Assembly (NCBI RefSeq): GCF_900496995.4
Contig: NC_054457.1
Coordinates: 372,001-436,000, forward strand
Length of the DNA stretch: 64,000 nt
Origin: Aquila chrysaetos chrysaetos
Taxonomy: Eukaryota > Chordata > Aves > Accipitriformes > Accipitridae
Reading direction: 5' to 3'
The position numbers and the translations under genes are program-made. The notes under the pieces were generated by a model, which was not told where the DNA came from, did no database searches, and worked only from the letters and a program-made list of their open reading frames with translations. Shown piece by piece: positions 47,396 to 59,000 of this stretch. Every line of letters starts with the position of its first letter. Position 1 is the first letter of the stretch.

Positions 47396-47960
47396 TCCTT
47401 GCCCCTGCTCCGGCTTGGACTTATCCACAGACTGCAGTCCCTTAGGGGTGTACCTGCTCCAAGTGGAGCCTTATCTATGAGCCATAGCCTCTTCAGAGGT
47501 ATACCTGCTGTGGTGTAGACTTATCCACAGCCACAGTTGCTCTGAGGTGCACCTGTTCCAGCGTGGCCTTCTCCATGGGTGACAATGTCTTCAGAGATAT
47601 ACCTGCTCCAGTGTGGCCTTATGCACAGCCACAGCCCCTTCAGGAGTAAACCTGCTCCAACATGGCCTTACCCATGGCTGCAGTCCCTCCAGGGGTGTAC
47701 CTGCTCTGTCATGGGCTTATCCATGCCCACACGCTTTGAGGTGCTCCAGCATGACCTCATGCACAGCCACAGATGCTTCAAGGTGTACCTGCTGCAGCAT
47801 GGACTTCTCCTTGGGCCACAATCCCTTCAGAGGTATACCTGCTGTGGCACAGACATAACCACAGCCGCAGACGCTTTGAGATATATGTGCTCTGGTGTGG
47901 ACTTATCCACGATCACAGATGCTTCGGGGTGTCCTGCTCCTGCATGGACTCATCCACAGG
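47396..47960 (-). repeat. Leader minisatellite, about 60-bp units
   Basis: About nine degenerate units built from CTGGAGCAGGT, a CTGAAGGG-type block and CCATGG/GTGGAT blocks. The unit core resembles the U3 minisatellite of LTR-D. Confidence 0.8.
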
Positions 47961-48307
47961 TCACAGTCCCTTCGACTTGAGTTCACACTGGAGTTCCAGC
48001 CTGTCCAGTACAGCAGCACAAAAATAGCAGTGATGCCCTGGCCATCCTCCAGCCCTGGCGCATTGCCATTGCTGTTATCAAAATGTTCCAAGGCACAGCA
48101 GAGTAAGATGATAAGCACTACAGCAGTACAACAAGCAGCGAAAGCAAAAAGCAGCCACTAACAAGCACTAGACTCTAAAATACAGTAAGGCAAGCAAGCC
48201 CCATGGCAAGCACAGGAGCCTGCCAATTAAAAGCTAAACAGCAATAACAGCTATAAATTCAATCTAGCACATTCCAATCAAACCTGTCATTATCTCAAAC
48301 CCTTCAT

Positions 48308-48325
48308 GCCCCATGTTGAGTGCCA
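48308..48325 (-). promoter_or_regulatory. Decayed tRNA-Lys1,2 primer binding site
   Basis: The minus strand reads TGGCACTCAACATGGGGC, differing from the intact site at 2681-2698 at three positions, all transitions. It is 8 bases from the LTR end, the same spacing as in the 1-3287 provirus. Confidence 0.8.
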
Positions 48326-48333
48326 AAAAGGAC

Positions 48334-48781
48334 TGTCATGGTTTGACCCCAGCCGGCAACCAAGCACCACGCAGACGCTCACTCACCTCCTTCACAGTGG
48401 GATGGGGAAGAGAATCGGAAGGGTAAAAGTGAGAAAACTCATGGGCTGAGATAAAGACAGCTTAATAGGTAAAGCAAAAGCCATGCATGCAAGCAAAGCA
48501 AAACAAGGAATTCATTCACTGCTTCTCATCGGCAGGCAGGTGCTCAGCCATGTCCAGGAAAGCAGGGCTCCATCACGCGTAACGGTTACTTGGGAAGACA
48601 AACACCATAACTCCGAACGTCCCCCTTTCCTCCTTCTTCCCCCAGCTTTATATGCTGAGCATGATGTCATATGATCTGGAATATCCCTTTGGTCAGTTGG
48701 GGTTAGCTGTCCCAGCTGTGTCCCCTCCCAACTTCTTGTGCACCTCCAGCCTCCTCGCTGGGGGGGGGTGGCATGAGAAGC
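48334..48781 (-). mobile_element. 5' LTR, LTR-A subtype, 5'-truncated
   Basis: The 3' ~450 bp of the LTR-A subtype seen at 27747-28338, ending AACCATGACA at 48334. The first ~165 bp is missing: the sequence changes to LTR-F at about 48782. Confidence 0.85.
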
Positions 48782-49372
48782 TGTTAGAGACTGAAAGAGT
48801 TAATGTCTCAAACATTGTGGTGGGGCAAGTTCTGCTTAAAGACAAACCCTGCACAGCAAGGAACCAAGGTGTAAAGCCCATCAGCTTGGACATCAGCAAC
48901 AGGAGGGGGAGGGCGTGCTGGAGGGTGCGCAGCTCCCTGTTCTGATAAGCTGTTCTGATACAAAGATCAAACAATGGCCACGTCTGCAGGGAAAGAGAAG
49001 TTACTCCACAAATGACCCCCAAGCCCAGAGGCTCACAAGCTGCTCATTAGCCTGAGGAGCTCTGGTGCCCGGCTGAAGGAGGGGCAAGGATGATAAAAGG
49101 GCACAAACTGAAGCCCCAAGTGTGCAGAAGCCCACTGGAACTGGACCCCTCAGCTGACTGGACCCATGCTGGACCCAGGACTGGTGAAATCTTTCTCTCC
49201 TCCTTTTTCTCTCTCTGTCTTCCTCTCTCTTTCCTTTTCCACAATCCCTACACCTCATCCCTTTAAGACATAAAACCGTTGACCAAGTCTGGGACTAGGA
49301 GTGGATCTAGCCACCCCTAGGCTCTTCTTTGAGAAGGAGTCTAGAAAGCAAGGGGGTCTGCTCTGAACCTCA
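48782..49372 (+). mobile_element. LTR-F, 3'-truncated
   Basis: It matches the solo LTR-F (44483-45378) from its first base for about 590 bp, to GCTCTGAACCTC. The final ~265 bp (R and U5) is replaced by unrelated AT-rich sequence. Confidence 0.85.
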
Positions 49373-49503
49373 TTGTTACTGATTTGTCACTGATTTGTTA
49401 TTAGTTAGAATTAATCACCTTTAGTTTTAATATTTTAGCAAAATCATATGTATGTTGTATTTTATATATTTAACCACCAACCAGTGTCTGCTGCAAAATC
49501 CCC
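49373..49503. other. AT-rich junction sequence
   Basis: Unassigned sequence between truncated LTR-F and an LTR-E. It could be a variant R-U5 of LTR-F. Confidence 0.4.
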
Positions 49504-50140
49504 TGTATAGCCCCGTATCAAGGCCGGAGAAATTGGCTAAAATCATCTAGTAGGAACATTTAGAACTTAAATAACAAGATAAAGAAATACCTGACAACGG
49601 GGTGGTGTAAGAGTTGTCAGTACGTTACCTGACAACGGCCTGTTTGGAACGCAGCGGCCGATCCCCAAAGATAGAATGTGCGGTACAAGGCTCCTGGAAG
49701 GTCCCTGGCTAGAGCCGTTAGAGATAACCGCATAGCTACTGTCAAAAAGGATAGATTGCACCTGTTGCCATAACATCGATGAAGAAATCATAAACTCTAG
49801 ACGAACTTTGCTTCATTATAATACCAAAACACACCTCCTGGTCAAAAGCTACCCGCCTCCAAGACTTACCACGCCTCGGAGAGACCTTCACTGCGCCTGC
49901 GTAAAGGACATTTACATATGCTAATGATTTCCCAAAAGTCTAATGAATATGTATAACTTTTCTTGGAAATCTAATGAATATGCATCAATAAGTCTTAATA
50001 TAAGGTGTATTGTTTTGGTGACAGGTGTGCGTGGTTCGTGAGAGGACTCGCCCGCGCACCCGGCCGTCAATAAAGAAGTGTCTGCTTATCTACACTAAAT
50101 TGGTGTTGATAAGTTCTTCATTCCGAGCTTTTCAGTAACA
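49504..50140 (+). mobile_element. LTR-E-type solo LTR
   Basis: The end TTTTCAGTAACA at 50140 is clear, as are the AATAAA near 50071 and the U3 block around GGACATTTACATATG shared with other LTR-E copies. The 5' end is uncertain; TGTATAGCCCC at 49504 is the best candidate, with no matching target duplication. Confidence 0.65.
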
Positions 50141-50376
50141 ACTCCATCAAGATGCAAAGGTTGCATACCATGGAAGCCAGTGAAATAGTATGAATTCATT
50201 TAACTCTGAAAAAGTCTTCAGAAAAGTAAAAACTTCTGTAGCTTTTGCAAACGGCTGTAACGGCAGAGCCTGAGAGAGGTACCAACAACAGGATGAAGTG
50301 GAGAGTTAAAAAAAACAAACCACAAGTGTTTTAAAATTTACAGTTAAGGGTAGAGAGGACTTTGAGAGATGAATTG
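50141..50376. other. Single-copy DNA
   Basis: No feature recognised apart from an 18-bp sequence at 50364-50381 repeated near 52389. Confidence 0.4.
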
Positions 50377-50817
50377 ACCTGCTCTAGCATGGGGTCCTCC
50401 ACAGACTGCAGGTGGATATCTTCTCCACCGTGGACCTCCATGGGCTGCAGGGGGGACAGCCTGCTTCACCATGGTCTTCGCCATGGGCTGCAGGGGAATC
50501 TCTGCTCCAGCGCCTGGAGCACCTCCCCCGCTTCCTTCTTCACTGACCTTGGTGTCTGCAGAGTTGTTTCTCTCATCTATTCTCACACCTTTCTCCGGCT
50601 ACTGTTGCGCAGCAGTTTTTTCCCTTTCTTAAATATGTTATCCCAGAGGCGCTACCACTGTCGCTGATTGGCTTGGCCTTGGCCAGCAGCGGGTCCGTCT
50701 TGGAGCCGGCTGGCACTGGTTCTATTGGACATGGGGGAAGCTTCTGGCATCTTCTCACAGAAGCCACCCCTGTAGCCCTCCCTGCTACCAAAACCTTGCC
50801 ATGCAAACCCAATATAG
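50377..50817 (-). mobile_element. LTR-D, 5' portion only
   Basis: Minus-strand LTR-D from its start (ATATTGGGTTTGCATGG near 50817) through the first part of the U3 minisatellite. The 3' ~700 bp is missing. Confidence 0.82.
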
Positions 50818-52153
50818 TCTGATACATATTGTGAGGTGTATGCTCCAATTTTCTAGCTACAGATGGCTTAGTGTTGCTTAATTCTGCTAGACTGGCTCCT
50901 TGAGTTGAGTGTTTCTGTATCTTTATTTCTTCTTCACAGCATGGCATAATGTTCTCTTCCGATTTGCAGGAAGTCTATAGAGAAGTGATATCCCTCATGA
51001 GTGTTTGCTTTGTGCAGTGTTTGTGGCTTTCTGGCTTGTAGTTTACAAATTTTCTTATGCTAGAGTTTTTTTACAGTTCATTACTTTTTATTTACTTCAT
51101 AAGAGCATAAAAGAGTTCGTTCAGACTATCAGTTGAGGATACATTTAAAAATAAATTGATTGTCTACCAACCAAATGAACCACTTCAAGGCAAGACAAAA
51201 AGCTACTGTACAGAACAGCTGATGCAATTTATAGCTGACTTAAAATATTATGGCATTGATTGCATACAAAGATTACACTGTAAAAGACTAACTAGGGCAA
51301 ATTAAATAATTGATACACGCTGAAGCCTATAGATAACAACAGGATTAATGCAGCATCCTGCAGCCTTTTACTCACACTAGCAGTCCCAGTAAAGTCAAAG
51401 GCCATCAGGACTATCTGAAGCCTGCTGGAAACTCTTTGAAATGAGACCTCTCACTCTGAAGTGACCCTTGTTTCTGCAGGCCAGGCTCAAGAAGTGGGAC
51501 TGGGAGTGACTCAACTCTTTTGTGCTTTTTTTTTTTTTTTTTTTTGTCAAAAAGTCCATGCGGATGTGTGGCAGTGTGGGACAGAATTGGCCCTTCATTT
51601 CCCCTGAAGGCTTTTGAGACAGCATCAAGCAGGGGAAGAGCTTGTAAATACGATGTGTATCCAAGAACCAGGCACCTAAAATGCAGCATAAAGCCTACAG
51701 CTTTATCATTTATATAAAATGGCAGTGAATTATTCAGGAGTGCAAATGTATTACTATTGTTATTATTATTTATCATTATTATTATTACTATCACTGAATG
51801 ACACTTTCTTCTCTAAAGAATGGTTCGTTCTTAGCCAGTGACAAAAGCAATGCTTTTTTGAATACACATCACATGACAAATCTCTGTTAGGCAGTGTCCT
51901 ATTCACCCAGCTGTGCTCTGCCAGAGAGTGTTGTTAGATATTTGCCTCAGCTTCTAATATCAACCTTTAATGATTTTTTTCTTTTCTCGTTGCCCTTGTG
52001 ATACCCTGAAAACCTGAGGAGAGATTAAACCCAAGTTAGTGTATAAGGACCGAATGAAAAAAATAATGAAACAGTGTTCTGGGCTCCAATTCGGCTTGCA
52101 GTCTGGCAGACTGTGGCCTTTTCAGGATTAATATTCTAACCTATACATAGGTG
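50818..52153. other. Single-copy DNA, no gene seen
   Basis: AT-rich, with a T20-type tract near 51528 and an ATT-rich tract near 51755. No gene recognised. Confidence 0.45.
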
Positions 52154-52390
52154 TGAGAGACTGAAAGAGTTAATGTCTCAAACATTGCGGTGGGGCAAAT
52201 TCTGCTTAATGACGAACTCCGTATAACAATGAACCCTGCATAGCTACTAAGCCATCAGCACAGGGCACCAGCAACAGGGGAGGGGAGGTTGTGCTGGAGG
52301 GTGCGCAGCTCTGTGTTCTGATACGCTGAGCAGGGCAGCTCACCATGTATGGCCAAAGATCAAACAATGGTCATGTCTGCAGGGAAGGAG
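52154..52390 (+). mobile_element. LTR-F, 5' fragment
   Basis: About 237 bp from TGTGAGAGACTGAAAG, matching the start of LTR-F, then breaking off within U3 near CTGCAGGGAAGG. Confidence 0.82.
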
Positions 52391-52519
52391 AGATGAATTG
52401 ACCTGACACCTACCTGACCCACAAGCTGATCCCTATCTGAGTGATCCAGCAACATTGCTAGGTTGCTCCTGTACATGTTCCCTGCAGCATGAAATAGCAG
52501 AGAGGATAGATAGGGCTGG

Positions 52520-53221
52520 TGACGTGCGGAAACGGACTCCACAATCAGTGAGATTGTAAAGTAGGTATGTTTATTCAGCGCTGGGCAGCACGGGGGGGAG
52601 TCCCACCAAAGTCGTGCGCGCCTGACTTGGCGATTCACTTTAAATTTATACAGTCAAGTGTTATATATACATAGAGTTTCGCAATACGCCTATACATAGG
52701 CATTACCTATCCCCGCTTCATATTAAAATTAGCTCTAGGAAGTCATTTCCATAGTCTCCTCTCAACTGCGCTTGCATAGTGCCTCCTTATGGTGGTCGTC
52801 TGGTGGTCGTGAAGATGAAGGCTGTATGTCTTCTTCACGGTGAACTCTTAACCTTCTGTCCCTGCGCAGACTCAGTTGTCTCTTGGCATTTGTCCAAATC
52901 ACAAGGTCGGTCTTGGCTGGTTCTTGGAGTCACTGCTGCTTTTTATCAGGGACTATCTCCTGTCCCAGTCAGCCTCAACAGTGCAAACATTAAGCACCAC
53001 TTCTCATCCTCTTGGGCCAACAATGCAAACGTTAAGCACCACTTCTCATCCTCTTGGGCCAACAATGCAAACGTTAAGCACCACTTCTCATCCTCTTGGG
53101 CCACGTCTACCTCTATTGAAATTTCTTTAACTTCATTATAAGCTAGATAATTATTAAACAATTCCTATCTACATTCATATATCTACTATATCTACTAAGG
53201 TTCTTTTGGTTCCCCGTCTCA
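52520..53221 (-). mobile_element. 3' LTR (LTR-G)
   Basis: About 702 bp starting TGAGACGGGGAACC directly after the polypurine tract and ending CCGCACGTCA. It shares the CCAGCGCTG and AATAAA core with LTR-E. U3 holds a triplicated 42-bp unit at 52978-53103. Confidence 0.82.
52978..53103 (-). repeat. Three tandem 42-bp units in LTR-G U3
   Basis: Three near-identical copies of a unit containing TGCAAACGTTAAGCACC on the plus strand. The U3 position is typical of duplicated retroviral enhancers. Confidence 0.93.
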
Positions 53222-53276
53222 GTCCCCCCTTTTCTAGAAAATAGTAAATTCTTTTACTATATCCAACTCTAGTATT

Positions 53277-54186
53277 TTAATGCATTATTTCCTTATTTAG
53301 CATTCTCTCAAAATATTTGTTGGACTCAAGTTTTCGTCGCAACTGATTCTTTTTCCATTCACTATAAGAGTCCTCTGTACTCTTACAGCACCAAACGCTA
53401 CATTGAAACATTATGCGAAGGACTATAGACAAGAGAATGATGATTATTACAGTGACAAACAATTGTTTCAACCATGTCAAATTTGGCAACCAGGAGGTTA
53501 ATTTTTCCCATATCTCAGTGAATCCCCATGAAGTGTCATCTTGTGACATTAAATGTAAAAGTTGGGTTTTTTCCAAATTTGAGAGAGATCTGTTTCTATT
53601 CGTCTCTTTTGGTTAACATAGGTGCAGCAGCGTTCATTAATTACAGTGCACAGGCCCCCTTGCTGAGCAAAGAGCATGTCTAGACCTAGTCGATTCTGGA
53701 GCACCATTTTTCCTAGGGAAGTGGTTTCTTCCTGGAGGGCCTTTATAACATCGATTGTGGCATTATTAATAATTTCCATAGTGGCAGAAAGATTTACCAG
53801 AGCTTTCTCTAACTCACTAACCCCCAATGATGGAACGAGCCATCGTATGAAACCATGAAAGCTAGTTGGTCTTTCCACTAGAGGATTGCTGGTGCATTTT
53901 TGCCTTATTACTGGTTTCATATAAGTCTGTAAAAAGTTTTGGGAATCATGGTCAGTTAAATTTTTAACCATAATGGTATTAGGAGCTATGGTTCCTACGG
54001 CACATTGGCCAGTCCAACCTAGAGGCAGTACTTTATATCCGGTCTGTCCACAAATCCAATACCATCCTAATCCTACTGGAGTGGGCCATCCCCTGGGTAT
54101 AGTAGAATTATGCCCCCAGGTTCTTGTAACCCGGGTTTGATTGGAGTTCCACATGTTTGCTCCACCATACTTAATATATTCAGTAC
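53277..54186 (-). pseudogene. env of LTR-G gammaretrovirus, 5'-truncated, frameshifted
   Basis: Encodes the end of the surface subunit and the transmembrane subunit. 53549-54154 carries the SU tail, an [12 protein letters not shown] block (here NPLVERP), the helical region, an LQNRLGLDML immunosuppressive-type segment and the CX6CC motif (near 53620-53650). A frameshift near 53560 separates the membrane-proximal Trp-rich region, membrane anchor (about 53400-53465) and cytoplasmic tail in 53277-53576. The upstream part is removed at 54186. It is homologous to the env at 54837-56084 but clearly diverged. Confidence 0.87.
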
Positions 54187-54794
54187 TGTTTCACAAATTG
54201 AGCATTCGGTGATGGAGTTCAGTATTCTTTATTGCAGCGCTGGAAGCACGGGGGATCGCTCCTCCAAACGTGCTTAACCACGAGCTTAACTGTATGGGTT
54301 AAATACATGCCTTACATACATATTCACTAGATTTCCGAGAAATGTTATGCATAGTCATTAGTTATCCGAAAAGCTATTAGCATATGTAAATGTCCTTTAC
54401 GCAAGTGCATTGGAGGTCTCTGGTGGTCGTCCGGAGTCCTCTGGTGGTCGTCCATAGTCTTCCTCACTTGTCCACTGTTTGACCCTTGTTGTATGAGTTT
54501 GCGCAGTATGCTCCTCTTCTGGGCCTCACAAACAACTTCTCTGCTTATCTCCTAACTTTAGCTCAGACATCACAAAAGACAGAACATCTCCCCTTATCAC
54601 ACAGGATACCTCCACAAACAAGACATATCATTACATACACAGGCTTATGTCCTTGGCTTGTCTACGTAAATCAACTTATGAAGACAGTTGTTAATCTTCT
54701 AACAAATTCCGAAGTCCTTTATCTGACAATACACTGAGTCAAAGCATACGTTCTATTTCTGCATCTACTAGGCCTAGTGTCAGCCTCTGCATCA
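54187..54794 (-). mobile_element. 3' LTR (LTR-E)
   Basis: 608 bp from TGATGCAGAGGCTGAC (54794) to GTGAAACA (54187). AATAAA lies at 54228-54233 (minus strand). It differs from the 5' LTR by scattered single-base changes, many of them 1-bp indels. Confidence 0.92.
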
Positions 54795-54836
54795 ATTCCC
54801 CCCTTTTCTTTATGCTTAGGCGGATTCTTCCGCCTG
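54795..54836 (-). promoter_or_regulatory. Polypurine tract region
   Basis: Between the env stop and the 3' LTR. The minus strand contains AAAGAAAAGGGGGGAA immediately before the LTR, the plus-strand primer for reverse transcription. Confidence 0.9.
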
Positions 54837-56084
54837 TCACAGATTTTCATCTTCTTTGAAAGATTCAAAGTATTTCCCTGTTTCTAATTGGTGTCTTATT
54901 TTGTTTCGTTTCCAATCTTCATAGCTTTTTACAGTATTTTGACAGTGCCACATAAAGCATTTTATCATGATACAGATCAATACTCCCAATGCCAAAAGGA
55001 CAATGATCATAACAAAAATTTGCTTTAACCAACCAAAATTAGGTAACCATGATGTTAATTTGTTCCACATCTCTTCAAACCCCCATGTTAGGTCATCTCT
55101 CGTTACCTCGTGTAAAACTGCAGTTTGTTTCTTAATCTCTTCCAGGTCTGTAGAAATTCTTCCACTTTGATCTATATACATACAACAACTAGCATTTACG
55201 ATCGTACATACTCCACCTTGGGAGGCTAACAACATATCTAATGCCATTCTATTTTGTAACACGACCTGAGACAGGCTAGATACCTCTAGTTGTAGTGCTT
55301 TTATCGCATCTATTGTCCGATTTTCAATGTTCTCTATTACTGCTGATATATTGACAATGGCTTTTTCCAGTTCACTTACTCCCAACCATGGAAGGAACCA
55401 CCGGGCAAAACTATGGAAGGCAGTGGGCCTTCTTACTAAAGGATTTTCAATATCTCGTTTAGCCCTTAGGAGAGGTGTTCCTTTTAGTGGGGAATTATGT
55501 ATAGTTATATTTGGAATCACTGCTCCCAAGGTACATGTTCCCATCCAATCTCTAGGTAACACTTTCCGAGCAGTGTCGTTGCATAGCCAGTACCACCCTC
55601 TCCCTTCCAGCACTGGCCATGCTGTAGTATTAACAGAGATTGAAGTCCCAATGTCTATTGTCTTATTACAAACGGTATGATTCCCCACATATGTTCCACC
55701 AATACAGTCAATCTTCCCTTGTCCCTTAGGGGGATTACATCTCCTTATGCATGTACAGTAAGGTTCCGGTGTCTCAGGGCTAGTTATTTCTAACTTCCAG
55801 ATCTCATCATTGTTAGTATTCCATGAAGTATTTTCCCAAAGACTCGCCCAGGAATGATCCTTTGGTACCGGAATACCAATTAAAGGGAGTCCTTTTCCTC
55901 CGTATTCTGTTAAGTGAGTACATACCCAACAATCAGTTTTGTTCAGAATCCTAGAGATATTCTGGGTTAAAGCGAAATGTGTATTTGAGTGCCATCGAGC
56001 TCCATTTGAGCCAAGTAATGCCTCCATTACCATCATGATTTGGAGAACCACAGAGTTGTGGGCCCTGTAGGGACGACCGTCCAT
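54837..56084 (-). CDS. env, open, short surface subunit
   Basis: Open frame beginning upstream at 56192, overlapping the pol end. I place the likely start at the Met at 56084, before a hydrophobic signal-like segment. The surface subunit has the CWVC isomerase-type motif (55920-55931) but is only about 210 residues to the basic cleavage-like site RAKR (about 55455-55466), much shorter than usual gammaretroviral SU. The TM subunit has helical repeats, an [10 protein letters not shown] segment, CX6CC (about 55182-55208), a Trp-rich membrane-proximal region, an anchor (about 54960-55022) and a 40-residue tail. No clear hydrophobic fusion peptide follows the cleavage site. No stops are seen; function is not implied. 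Confidence 0.88.
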   Translation of the reverse strand: MDGRPYRAHNSVVLQIMMVMEALLGSNGARWHSNTHFALTQNISRILNKTDCWVCTHLTEYGGKGLPLIGIPVPKDHSWASLWENTSWNTNNDEIWKLEITSPETPEPYCTCIRRCNPPKGQGKIDCIGGTYVGNHTVCNKTIDIGTSISVNTTAWPVLEGRGWYWLCNDTARKVLPRDWMGTCTLGAVIPNITIHNSPLKGTPLLRAKRDIENPLVRRPTAFHSFARWFLPWLGVSELEKAIVNISAVIENIENRTIDAIKALQLEVSSLSQVVLQNRMALDMLLASQGGVCTIVNASCCMYIDQSGRISTDLEEIKKQTAVLHEVTRDDLTWGFEEMWNKLTSWLPNFGWLKQIFVMIIVLLALGVLICIMIKCFMWHCQNTVKSYEDWKRNKIRHQLETGKYFESFKEDENL

Positions 56085-59000
56085 GGTTTCTCGGGTGCTT
56101 TCTTCACTCTCGAATAGTGGATCCAGGCAGGCTGTTCTTTGATCCTGATAGCAGTGAAAGTCGTCAGTAAGACTTGATAAGGTCCTTCCCACTTCTCCTC
56201 CAAGGGTTGTCCTGAAAAAGTCTTTATATACACATAATCACCTGGTTTAAAGGAATGAACTGGTTGATCTAATCCTCTAGCTCTAGCTCCTAAAACTTGC
56301 TTGTTTATTTTCTCTAGCTGCTTTTGGAGGGAGATCATATAATTATATATATATCCCATACCTTGCTGGGTTATGTCCTCCCCTGTAAACTGAAACAAGT
56401 ACGGTCTTCCATACAGTATTTCAAAGGGACTTAAATTGTCCTTTGTTTTTGGTTTCACCCTCACTCTAAGCAGTGCCAAGGGGAGAGATTGGGGCCACGT
56501 TAAGTTAGTCTCCTGACTGATTTTTGCTATTTGTTGTTTGATCAAATGATTCATTTTTTCCACTTGCCCACTTGCCTGAGGTCTATATGGGGTATGCAAT
56601 TGCCAATCTATTTTTAGGATCGTACTTACTTGTTGTACTATTTTGGCACAAAAATGAGAACCCCGATCAGAGGATATCGTGGCAGGAATTCCAAAACGAG
56701 GAATAATTTCATTCAATAATATTTTAGTTACTTCTCTTGCTTTGTTCGTTCGGCAAGGGAAGGCTTCTGGCCAGCCGGAAAAGGTGTCAGTCATGACTAA
56801 CAGATATTGATACCCCCCTTTTCTAGGGAGCTCTGAAAAATCAATTTGCCACTGTTGTCCTGGATAATTTCCTCTGCCGATCGTTCCCAATTTTACTTTA
56901 TTGGTCACATTGGGGTTATTACGTAGGCAAGTTTCACATTGTTGGGACACCTGTTTCACTATAGTATATAAATTTCGCCCTATCAGTTTCTGATTTAAGC
57001 TCTTATACAAGGCATCTGACCCCCAATGTGTTTTATTATGTTCAATTAAAACTGTGGGCCATAATAAGTTAGATGGTATTATGACCCGACCATCTGCTAT
57101 ATGGACCCACCCATTCTCTGCCATTTTACCTTTTAAATCTTCAATTAACTTCAAATCTTCCTTTGAGTAGTTTGGTTTCTGATTTGTACTTACAGTTTGG
57201 ATTTTACCGTCTGGTATTAAGGATAAAACCTTTTCTCCTGATTTCGCCACTCTCCTGGCTTCATAATCAGCCAGACGATTTCCAATTTCCGAGTCAGTAT
57301 TTCCTTTCTGATGTCCTCGGCAATGCATAATGGCCACTCTCTCCGGTTGTTGTACAGCCTCTAATAGTCTTAGGATTTCTTCAGCGTGTTTTACTTGTTT
57401 TCCTTGGGCAGTCAGTAGTCCTCGCTCTTTCCAAATGGCCCCATGAGCATGTACTACACCAAACGCATATTTAGAGTCCGTCCAGATGTTTATCCTCTTC
57501 CCTTTTGCTAGCTCTAATGCCCGAGTTAGAGCAATTATTTCTGCTTTTTGGGCCGAAGTTCCCGGGGGGTAACGGTTGTGATTCAATTACCTGTTGAGTT
57601 GTTGTGATGGCATACCCAGCCTTACGTTGTCCTTGTTGCAGGAAACTGCTCCCGTCTGTATACCAGGAGTCCTCTGCATCCTCCAAAGGTTCTTCCTTAA
57701 GGTCTGGTCGGCTTGAATAAGTGGCTTCCATGGTTTCAATACAATCATGTGTCACTGGCTCATCTAGAGTCCCACTGAGGAAAGAGGCTGGATTGACAAT
57801 ATTAGTAACCACAATTTCTATATCATCTTGTTCTACCAATATTGCTTGATATTTCAGAAACCTTTGGGGTGAGAGCCAATGGCTCCCTTTTTGTTCTAGG
57901 ACCGCTGATACCGTGTGAGAGACTAGTACTGTTATTTTCTGGCCCATAGTAAACTTTCGGGCTTCTTGGATATTAATTACAACTGCTGCAACAGCTCGAA
58001 GGCAGCTTGGCCAGCCTTTGCTTACTTCATCTAATTGTTTAGAGAAATAAGCCACTGCTCGTTTGTAGGGACCAAGTCTTTGTGCCAACACTCCTAAAGC
58101 AATTCCTTGTCTCTCGTAGGAGAACAACCAAAACGGTTTGGAGACATTCGGTAACCCTAGGGCAGGGGCCCTCATTAGTTTAGTTCTTGTTTAAGCTGCT
58201 TAAATGCATTTCGTGCTTCACCTGTCCAGACTAATTTCGACTGATTTCCTTTTATCAGTTCGTACAGAGGTTTGACTACATTCCATAATTGTATATCCAA
58301 AGCCGGCACCAACCTGTCATTCCCAGAAAAGTTTGCAACTCCTTTACCGTCTGTGGTTCTGGAGTTCGACAGATGGCCTCTTTCCGTTCAGGTCCAAGTT
58401 CCCGTTGTCCTCTGGAGATTTCTAGTCCTAGATAGGTCACGCGTTGTTGGACCAGCTGGGCTTTCTGTTGAGAAACTCGATATCCATTTAAACCCAGAAA
58501 ATTAAGAAGGCTTATAGTCCACTGAATACAATCTTCCCGAGTTTCTGTAGCTACTAGGAGGTCGTCTACATATTGCAACAAGACTCCCTCTCGGCTGGGC
58601 GGTTCCCAGGTTTCAAGCTCCTTTGCCAATTGATTTCCAAAAATGGTAGGGCTATTTTTAAAACCCTGAGGTAATACTGTCCATGTTAATTGAGTTTTTC
58701 TTCCTGACTCTGGATTTTCCCATTCAAAAGCAAACAAATTTTGGCTCTCAGTGGCTAGGGTCAGGCAGAAAAAGGCATCCTTCAAATCCAGCATGGTAAA
58801 CCAAACTTGATTATCTTTTAATTTTGTTAGTAAAGTATACGGATTTGCTACCACAGGATGTATATCCTCAGTAATTTTGTTTATTGCTCTCAAATCCTGA
58901 ACTAGCCTGTAACTCTCTCTGTCAGCTGTCTTAATTGGTAATATTGGAGTATTATATTCTGATTCACATTCTATCAACAGACCATATAGTAGGAATTTGT

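Larger units (their letters stand above)
46419..48781 (-). mobile_element. Degenerate provirus with LTR-A-type 5' end and LTR-D-type 3' end
   Basis: Minus strand, read downward: a truncated LTR-A-subtype LTR (48334-48781), a decayed tRNA-Lys1,2 primer site (48308-48325), a leader with a hydrophobic stretch and then a minisatellite (about 47396-47960), about 400 bp of unassigned internal sequence, a G-rich polypurine tract (about 47005-47026), and an internally deleted LTR-D (46419-46989). No coding frame for gag, pro, pol or env survives, so more than 5 kb has been lost. Confidence 0.75.
52520..54186 (-). mobile_element. 3' end of an LTR-G gammaretrovirus
   Basis: Minus strand: env transmembrane region (53277-54186), polypurine tract (AAAAGGGGGGA, about 53223-53234) and 3' LTR (52520-53221). 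It stops at 54187 where the LTR of the next provirus begins; no 5' half is found on the other side of that provirus. Confidence 0.85.

Noticed and set aside
47396..47960. Regularly spaced repeats considered as a CRISPR-like array
   Set aside because: Units are directly adjacent, degenerate, and located between a retroviral primer site and polypurine tract in a bird genome; it is a minisatellite.
53277..54186. The LTR-G env considered as the upstream half of the adjacent LTR-E provirus
   Set aside because: LTR-E has its own env, polypurine tract and 3' LTR; the LTR-G env is a diverged homolog with its own LTR.
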